Assembly (NCBI RefSeq): GCF_023898315.1 | Contig: NC_064622.1 | Coordinates: forward strand, 78,750,387-78,814,386 | Source of the DNA: Schistocerca nitens | Lineage: Eukaryota; Arthropoda; Insecta; Orthoptera; Acrididae | DNA length: 64,000 bases | Reading direction: 5' to 3' | Shown here: piece after piece, positions 56,565-64,000 of the stretch | How the letters are laid out: the number at the start of each line of letters is the position of its first letter | Numbering within the stretch: position 1 is the stretch's first letter | Notes under the pieces: model-generated | What the model saw: only the letters and a program-made list of their open reading frames with translations | Told to the model about the DNA's origin: nothing | The model's database searches: none | Translations under genes and position numbers: made by a program

Positions 56565-57454
56565 AGCATGAGTCCATATTTTCTGATATTTCATTTCAGG
56601 CGGTGCAGTGTTTTCATGTGTGTGGAGATGAATTACACATCCGGAGAACCGGTTTTCAGTTCTAGAATTATTATTATTATTATTGCTTGTAGCAGATGTT
56701 TAGTTATACCGTGTCCGGGATCGCACGTTAAAATTTGCGTTCTCGTATAATCGCCTAGGTGCGACGGTTCACAGGTACGAGAAAATTATAAGCATATGTC
56801 TCGCAACGTAACGCCTAGAAAAGCGTTGTGACGTTCAAACCAATTATTGGCTTTATAAATAGTTATATTTTTAAGCCATGCCGTTTTCATTTTGTGAACT
56901 TTGAAAATAGTTTCATCTATATCATTGGACCAGGAGTTCTGAAGCAGATGAGTACAAAATGCAAAACTTTCAGAATGTAAATAACGGCTCCTTCTGAATT
57001 TCTCGTAACATGTAAAAAATTAGCATCGACAACTGAGCTGTAAACACTATTATTACTTTCTTGATTTGTGAATTTTTCATGGGCATGCAGATACCGTAAT
57101 TACTCTTGCATTTTATGGTGTCTGTTAATTTATCGCGATGCCCAAAAGCCTCTTAGCACATTGCGTAAGTTACTGCTGACCTAAAATAGAAGTCTGTTTT
57201 GAACACTGCAGTGGTTTACCAGGCGTTGTCCTGGTGCTGAAAGTATGCCATTGTCTTCCTTCTGAACTGAATTACCCAGGCAATTGTAGAGGGACCTGCA
57301 GTTTGAGGTGAGGTGGACTCCGACCCACTGTGCGACTTAGCATTTTTCACGTATTCAGCTCATTGCCAGAGATGAAAGAAGCTAAAAGTAACAGACAAAT
57401 TCGAGTCCCAAATAAGGATTTGTACTTACATACGTCCCCACTTGGCGACTGACT
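56565..57454. other. Unrecognised AT-rich DNA
   Basis: Short (ATT)n at about 56668-56683. Nothing else recognised. Confidence 0.35.
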
Positions 57455-57518
57455 AACACACACACACACACAGAAGCAGAGAGAGAGAGAGAGAAAAATG
57501 AAAAGAGAGAGAGAGAGA
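57455..57518 (+). repeat. (CA)n-(GA)n microsatellite
   Basis: CA block at about 57457-57472, then two GA blocks separated by 'aaaaatgaaaa'. Confidence 0.95.
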
Positions 57519-59197
57519 TGAAGACGCCACACGGCGAAGAGGAAATGAAACACGACGTGTTGGCACTTCGCACGTTGCCTATTAAAAACAGTACAACTAC
57601 ACAAAAATTTGCGAATGGCACAGCAGATACTTGATAACCATTAACATTCAGAATTTCAACAGTCTGTTAACGAGTTCACATTTCATTTTCGTTGATTGTC
57701 GACCTTCTCCCAGGTCGTTAGATACGTTACATAAGGTCAGGGCGGTCAGGAGTTCGGTACGAAATCCACCGCAGCCATTTTCATGCGACCACTAGATTTA
57801 AGGAAACTGCGTTTAACATGATTTTGACCTCGCTCCTGCAGTATGATCATTACTCAAATGTTTCTTCTGAGAATACCGGTAAAAATTCGGGCTTTGATGT
57901 GTGTTTTTCTCTTAGAGTTTTTTGTTCAAGGAAATAAAACTTTGATCAAGACCCAAGACTGTGGCGAGAGAATCGACACATAAATCTGTCGCTAGTACGA
58001 GTGGGAGGTTGCATCTGGCACGAAAAATATCTCATAGGTTGGGCTTCTGTGCGTTCGTTTTTGTTCGGTCCGCCCGCGTGACGAATAAAAAGTACTTTGG
58101 AAAGGGACTGGGGGCGGGGGGAGAGGGGGGCGGCGGCTCATCTGGGCAGCTCGTCACGTACGGGAAACGGGAGAATTGTCAAAGCAAGTTTATGATATCG
58201 TAAAGTGACTACACACGTATATTCTCTTTGTCATTTTATTGTAAGCACACGGGAGAGGGCAACCGCAGTTTCCCATTCTCTGGGTCTCCGTTTAACGGCC
58301 GCCCTGACGACACCGGCGATATTTCTTAATGTTATAAGTAGATATCTCTGATGCCGAGGTAAGTAGCCCCAGGAATGTTTTGTCTGCACGGGATAGAGAC
58401 GCATCTTGACAGCTGCGCCGCTGGACGATTTCCATTCGCGACAGGTTCTTCGAGCCCGCCACAGTAGACGCTCCCTCCTCCTTCGCTTTCCCCATTATCT
58501 GTTATCTGCACACGGATGTCTGTCGTCACCGCGTCGGCTAACAAAGGCATTAGGAACTGTAGTCGATCGGCAAACAGTGACGCCATTTCGCGGTAACTCT
58601 CATCAAGAGAGGTATGAAGGAGACGCAGCGGAGCGGCAGGGACGAAATATAAACAGAATTCCATTCCTGGTGGCAAAGGGGCGGGGGGCACATGCCGAGT
58701 CTCATATTCCCCCTACCGTGTGTGGCGCCCCCCACCAGGTGTCTGCAAGAGTTTGCGGCTCGCCAATGTTCCATCGCTCCTTGCAGTAGATAACGCGACA
58801 CCATACGCTCGGTTCGCGATACACTCTCCTCGGCGGGCGTGTTTGCCCGTATCTTCATGTGCTGGCCGTCTGATCCCCAGACGCCGCCGCGAGCTGAGGT
58901 GTTTGCCATCTATAAGTCCCGGCGCCTGCCGTTATCTGCCACACCGGCCCTTATCGCCGCCGCCCTACTGGTAAGAGACGCCTCTGCTATTGGCTCCTTA
59001 CGTGCTGCCCGGTGGCTTCCCAGCAGCGTCGAAGGCGTCGGACGGGAGTTCTTCGCTGGGGAGTTTCTGCGTCACTCAGACCACCGATCTGGAGTCGAAA
59101 AGCGTGCAGGTCTGTATAGACGCCACCGCGTTCTTCGTGGTACGTACTACCCGCATGCGCTCCGAGGGATATTCTGATTTCATACACCCCACAATTA
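57519..59197. other. Unique DNA with long GC-rich patch
   Basis: CpG-rich from about 58090 to 59170, ending next to a C-run and a CT tract. The overlapping 119- and 127-codon frames on both strands lack domains. Confidence 0.4.
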
Positions 59198-59209
59198 CCC
59201 CCCCCCCCC

Positions 59210-59267
<58 letters not shown>
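59198..59267 (+). repeat. Poly-C plus (CT)n microsatellite
   Basis: 13 C at 59198-59210, then about 54 bp of CT. Confidence 0.95.
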
Positions 59268-59268
<1 letters not shown>

Positions 59269-59319
59269 CGTTTGGGTGGGTGTGATTGTGTTGAACCACC
59301 TCATGTACGTAATCTGTGA

Positions 59320-59640
59320 AGTACGATACTATTACCAGCATAATCATGAGTGAACCTGGAACCAGAAATCGCCAGCAGACTGAATCTTTCACTCTGCAGC
59401 CAATTGTGCGCCACCTTTTGAAACTTCGTGGTAGAACAAGACTGTCTACTCGACCGAGAATGGAACCGGAACTTGATTGTTCGCGAGCAGTACTCTTTCC
59501 GACTGAGCAGGCACGACTCACAACGTGGCCCTCACCCTTTATTCCTGCCGGTACCTCTCTCCAGAAGTCGCTTAAGAGTTATGTCACTTTTCGTTATCCA
59601 GTGCTCTTGACCAGGAGATAATATCAGGCTACAAATTTAA
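59320..59640 (-). mobile_element. SINE H relic, very old
   Basis: 'tcactctgcagc', 'gaaacttcgtggtaga' and a degraded complement of the tRNA-like unit ('ttccgactgagcaggcacga') keep the SINE H order. Heavily mutated. Confidence 0.4.
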
Positions 59641-59723
59641 CATAATAAGGTTACAAATTTAATGTAATACGAATTTAATGTAATATAGAGAAGCACTTGT
59701 CACAGCCTTTCTTGGTACCTGAG

Positions 59724-59724
<1 letters not shown>

Positions 59725-59760
<36 letters not shown>
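59725..59760 (+). repeat. (GA)n microsatellite
   Basis: About 34 bp of GA. Confidence 0.95.
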
Positions 59761-59762
<2 letters not shown>

Positions 59763-61825
59763 TTGGGACGGGGTGGTGAAGGTTGCTTTTTGTATACGAA
59801 GTACATCAGCCATACACTGTACAGCTGTTTTCGGGATACAAATGTACTGCATGTCTATTCTACATTATTGCCAGAATCAAATGCTTGGCCTAATCGTGTT
59901 CACAGAGGAACTTATAAAAAAGAAAACATTTGATTTCCATTCGTAACGCTCATTGTAAAAGTAATACATGCAGCATGGTTCTGTGCCTGTGCCGAATTAT
60001 GCTAACATGTTTGCAACGAATGGAAGACTATGGATCAAGAGGTTGCGAACATTGATGGAGGATAAGAAGCAGGGATGAAAAGAAATGGGCTTCATTTCAC
60101 TAGCGACGCAATCGGACTTTGTTTTTGCGAAGAATAATGATACTTTACGCGATCCTGCATCCAATGAATTGAACATTCTTCTTCTGTTTACAACAAGAGC
60201 GTCAATATAGCGAAAAATATCTATAGTTCCATTAGATATCTTTGTGTCTGAGCGTATTCTCGCAGATGTTCAGTATTTTACAGTTGGGAACTGTGTTCTC
60301 TGAGTAATTACAGGTAGATTGTAAGGGAAAGGAATAAAATACCAGAAGACATTGTCGTTGTTCTGCAAGTTACGAAACATAGTCAGTGAAACGACAGACT
60401 GCATTTATCGCTATGACCAGTTCGAGCCTCATAAATTCAAATCATTCTCTACCTCCACCTACTTGCTATTTTGTAGTATCTTTTCCAAGTACACACAGTT
60501 TCAGCAAGGATTCGTCGCGTCTCCTTATAAGATATGAGTAGCTTAGAGGAGCTGAATACCTCTTGATAAGATTCCTTTGTTTGTCTCACCGGCAGCTACA
60601 GCTCAGACGCCCTGCAGTGCCGCGAACGTCTCGGCAACAGCAGACCAACCCAACCCAAATTTCCTCCATGTGCCCCTTATCTCTGTTTATGTGCATTGCT
60701 CTTTTGAAGTGCATCTTCGCAAGAAAGCAGGAAGTCTTTGTTAACCGTTCGCTTTTTATAGCTCGACAAACTAGTACGCCGTCCTCTACAACCGGCTGTG
60801 CGAGCTACTTCTTAAGTAGGAAGGAAGACAGACGTTACTACTTCCTATTGGATCGCGCTTTGTCAAACACAGCGCCATCCAGAATAGCTTTCGATTAATG
60901 TCCACTGTACTGAAAGAGCGATTCACGTGGTTTTCAGTGTGACTAGTTTGTTTTTGTTTTCATCGTTGCTTCAACCAATTTCAGGTTGTCATTGTTGTTT
61001 AGTTGGTCTTCATTTACAGTAGGTCCACCAGGAGATAATATTCCAGCATCCCTACAGTAATTTTATTTTTATCACGCGCTGATTTGGTGTAAAAAAATAA
61101 TAAGAAACTTTGGTCGTCCATTCTGTATTGTAGAAATTCAGGACCAAATAAAGTGGGTTGATATTTCGTCGTTTCGAATTCCTGGAACTCTGAAATACAG
61201 CTAGTTTCAAAAGTAATGTTTTAAAAACTAATCTAACGTACAATGAGTATTCCTTGCCTTCTTGTATATGGTTTCACTTACCTTTGTCTAGACGTTGGTC
61301 TGATCACTTCCTCGTTAATTTCCGTATTTTCGTTTTGCCCCATCATCGACGTCTTCTTCAGTTCTAGAAAGTTTGAAAAAACAATTTAAAAAATACACAC
61401 AATTGTAATCTTCCACTCCCAGCCCCCAGTCAAAACTGCAATACATTTCCATACTTTATTCTACATTCTTGGTGTTGGCGCGTTTCTGTACACGGGTTAA
61501 AGAAACGTCATTCCAGCTTAGTAGTACTGTTTACGAATGCGCAGGCTTTCGTATGAGGGTTAACGCTAATGGAAATTAACCGTGTAATAAAGACAGCTGC
61601 ACACTTTCAGCACATTATCCTGAATGTCTTATTTCCCGTAAATATCCGAATCTTTTTACAGTGTAAAAAATTTAGAATAGTCGACGTCAGTGATTATTTG
61701 ATCGTAATGAGATGCTTTGACCATAGTACTTCGTCAGAAACTTCTTGCACTCTGCTTAGCTGCAGACATCTGAGAATCTGTTCAGTGTAATCTATGGCTG
61801 CTATTACCCTTCACTAGATTTGAGT
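59761..61825. other. Unrecognised DNA
   Basis: No gene, RNA or repeat family recognised. The 111-codon frame at 60563-60898 has no domain. Confidence 0.35.
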
Positions 61826-61837
61826 CCACGTGTTTCA

Positions 61838-62038
61838 AAAAATTGTTCAAATGGCTCTGAGCACTATGGGACTTAACATCTGAGGTCACCAGTCCCCTAG
61901 AACTTAGAACTACTTAAACCTAACTAACCTAAGGACATCACACACATCCATGCCCGAGGCAGGATTCGAACCCGCGACCGTAGCGGTCACGCGGTTCCAG
62001 ACTGAAGCGCCTAGAACCGCCTGGTCACACGGGCCGGC
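61838..62038 (-). mobile_element. SINE A copy
   Basis: Duplication 'ccacgtgtttca' at 61826-61837 and 62039-62050. It probably interrupts the LINE relic on its right. Confidence 0.95.
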
Positions 62039-62345
62039 CCACGTGTTTCACAACGGCTCTTATGTTATCTACGAATTTTTGGATTCGACTCTCACGTTTA
62101 GTGGTAGGTCACTGATATGCCAGAGGAATCAGTGGACCTAGAGCAGAACCTTGTTGTTACCCCAATCAGATTCAAACTTATTCCATATTTGTTAACACTG
62201 AACGACAATCTTCAGCTTACCATTCATTAGATACGAAACAAATTATTAGTCAGCATTTTTCTTAATTCCAAGGTCCAATTTACGCAAAATTGTAACGTGA
62301 TTTACAAATCCGTCTATTCTGTTACATCAAAGAAGATACTTGTGT
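62039..62345 (-). mobile_element. CR1/Jockey-type LINE relic
   Basis: Weak alignment on the minus strand with the region around the catalytic boxes of the 23371-24992 LINE ('ggaatcagtggacctagagc' against 'aaaagcaatggtcccataac', then 'cagaaccttgttgttacccc'). Many stops; extent uncertain. Confidence 0.4.
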
Positions 62346-63050
62346 CATCAGGTAACAATTTGAGGGAAGCTGAACTATCTCATTATAATGGACGTAGTCT
62401 CGACTGCATTTCCAGCTGTTGGATTAAGCTGGTTACACACAGAAGTATGTCCTGGCAAGCAAAATCGATGGAGGCTCGTGCTAATCGCCACACTGCCGGT
62501 GTAACATTTCGCCGAGCCGATCAATGGGGACGCTGCCGCTGAGTTTTGGTGCCGGCAGCGGTCGGCGTGTAGTAACATGCTCCCGCTCAATAATCATTTA
62601 TACAGCGGCAGGAGGTGGAGGAGAGGGGAGCTTAAAACTCGCCATTACCATTATCTTAGTCCGCGGCGGCGGCCGATCGGTTCGATAGCAGACGCGGTGG
62701 CAACTGCTGGCCGACATGCAGCCGTCACCACCCCTCCTCCCCCTTTCCTTACCTCTTCCCCCCCCCCCCCCACCGCCGTCACTAGTCTTTCTGGTGCGGG
62801 CACCCCCACGCGCTCATGAAAAGCGGCCGCGATAAAGGCCGATTGCCGTAGTTTTCGCCCACTTCCCACATCGTGCGCAAAAGCTTTACCACTTCCTGAC
62901 GAGCGGGCCACGCCACGCGAGGAAACTACCCTTCTCCACCTTCCTTTTCCCTCTTCCCCTTCCCGTCCGAGCGTTTAGGAACTACATTTTCATTACAGAT
63001 GAAATCTGACTCCCTCGCGGGGAGAGCTGTGGATCGATAAATATTGCGAA

Positions 63051-63053
<3 letters not shown>
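62346..63053. other. GC-rich patch
   Basis: CpG-rich at about 62430-62950, with a 14-base C run at 62758-62771 and AT island 'caataatcatttatacagcg'. No gene recognised. Confidence 0.4.

Positions 63054-63124
<71 letters not shown>
63054..63124 (+). repeat. (CT)n-(CA)n microsatellite
   Basis: CT block to about 63090, then CA block. Confidence 0.95.
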
Positions 63125-63128
<4 letters not shown>

Positions 63129-64000
63129 ACTTGTCCACTGCAAACGGCAAAAGGATCTCTCGCCTTTTGTCAGAATCATGTTCAACCTTCTTACAGGTCG
63201 ATACTGCTGAAAACAGATTACAGAAATGTACAGTAGAGTACATAAGTCATTTTTGATTTCCAGTAATCCTAAGTTCTTTTCTTGTTTGGAGTTCAGTTTC
63301 AGTTATTTTTCTCCGTAGGGGCGTAGTCGTGCTTCACTTTGAAAAAATAATATTACCTGATTAATTTTTTGTTTGGTTGCGGGTATCTGTACCTGTGTGC
63401 ACTCCTGGTACACATTTAAGTCCCCACGCTACAGTAATGTAGCGCAGCGCTAGAGGACCCAACATAAAATGGCACAGATCATTCATAAAGAGGACATATG
63501 CTCCTGTAGGGGACTGTTCCGGTACTGTGGTGTGCGGATGTCAGTGTTTACCAGGACTGCAGATATACACCTAGTAACAAACAAAAAATTAACTAACTTT
63601 ATTTTTTTCATGATGATGAAACTTGATGACCACCCCTCTCGTGAATGGCAGTTAAAATTACTGACTTTGGCAGCAATAGCTAATGCATCTTGCCACTACT
63701 TAATGATGAGTTTATTTGGTAAAACCGGTGTCTGAGGCGTTGTCTTTTAATACTTACTATTCCCAGAACATTATTTCAGCATAGTTACGATAAAAATAAG
63801 ATCCAGTGATCAGCGATCAAGTGATAGTAGGTTGCCATAAATAAAACTTGGCTAGTTCCTTACCAGTATCTAACTAAAATTCTGGAAGTAAACATGAGGC
63901 TGTCATACGCAAAAATTCATTGGGCACATTAACAGGTTATCCAGAAGGCCATGGTGCATCGAGTTTGTAATGAACGAATCGCGATCGATACAAGTGTTTA
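63125..64000. other. Unrecognised DNA
   Basis: No gene or repeat recognised. The 88-codon frame at 63469-63735 has no domain or splice context. Confidence 0.35.

Noticed and set aside
11586..62141. Recurring short frames beginning like MPEAGFEPATVAVARFQT at many places
   Set aside because: They are translations of SINE A (tRNA-like head and start of body). They recur wherever the SINE lies in that orientation and are not proteins.
1..64000. CRISPR array, prophage or operon
   Set aside because: No regularly spaced identical repeats with unique spacers. Direct repeats here are SINEs or microsatellites in a eukaryotic setting.
1..64000. LTR retrotransposon or endogenous virus
   Set aside because: I looked for paired direct repeats of several hundred bases with primer-binding or gag-pol motifs and found none.

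Overview
The window looks like non-coding DNA from a large insect genome, most likely an orthopteran and probably a locust of the genus Schistocerca. This rests on dense tRNA-derived SINEs of families I associate with grasshoppers, Tc1/mariner transposons with TA target duplications, several LINE clades, long dinucleotide microsatellites and no operon-like gene packing. The species is inferred from repeat content, not proven. I found no convincing host protein gene. The only long intact reading frames are two transposase genes.

Layout. 1-9 kb: the terminal part of a Tc1 element at the left edge, two old LINE remnants, one SINE, a GC-rich patch, and a complete mariner element (7869-9187) with perfect 40-bp inverted repeats and an open but catalytically broken transposase. 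9-23 kb: SINE copies, including a head-to-head pair, a GC-rich patch beside a GA tract, a complete Tc1 element (14794-16215) with an intact transposase, a SINE nested in a SINE (18274-18694), two weak exon candidates (18.9 and 19.95 kb) and a 5S-rRNA-derived SINE (22197-22525). 23-34 kb: a degraded CR1/Jockey-type LINE, an R1-like LINE interrupted by a SINE, an RNase H fragment, a tandem SINE dimer, and another nested SINE pair. 34-44 kb: the largest GC-rich stretch, a (CA)n(CG)n tract, a deleted mariner-like element with about 110-bp inverted repeats that hosts a SINE, a fold-back element with an exact 65-bp duplication, and a composite SINE. 44-64 kb: GC-rich patches alternating with SINEs, RTE-like LINE fragments, two degraded Tc1/mariner transposase relics (each with a SINE inside), a 33-bp SINE stub and more microsatellites.

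SINE naming used here: A (Ser/Leu-type tRNA head), A2 (a subfamily of A), B (Gly-type tRNA head on the same body as A), C and D (other tRNA heads, related body), E ('ggtggcgcagtgg' head), F ('gtagctcagcgtgttcgg' head), G ('ggatggcgcagtg' head), H (tRNA-like unit inside an inverted repeat), and a 5S-derived SINE. Many copies keep clear target-site duplications (TSDs), so insertion order can be read directly. SINEs A to D share a central core while heads and tails differ, which is the most system-like pattern in the window. The unique DNA between repeats contains repeated CpG-rich, GC-rich islands, often next to GA/CT tracts. These are plausible regulatory elements of a nearby gene, but that is inference.
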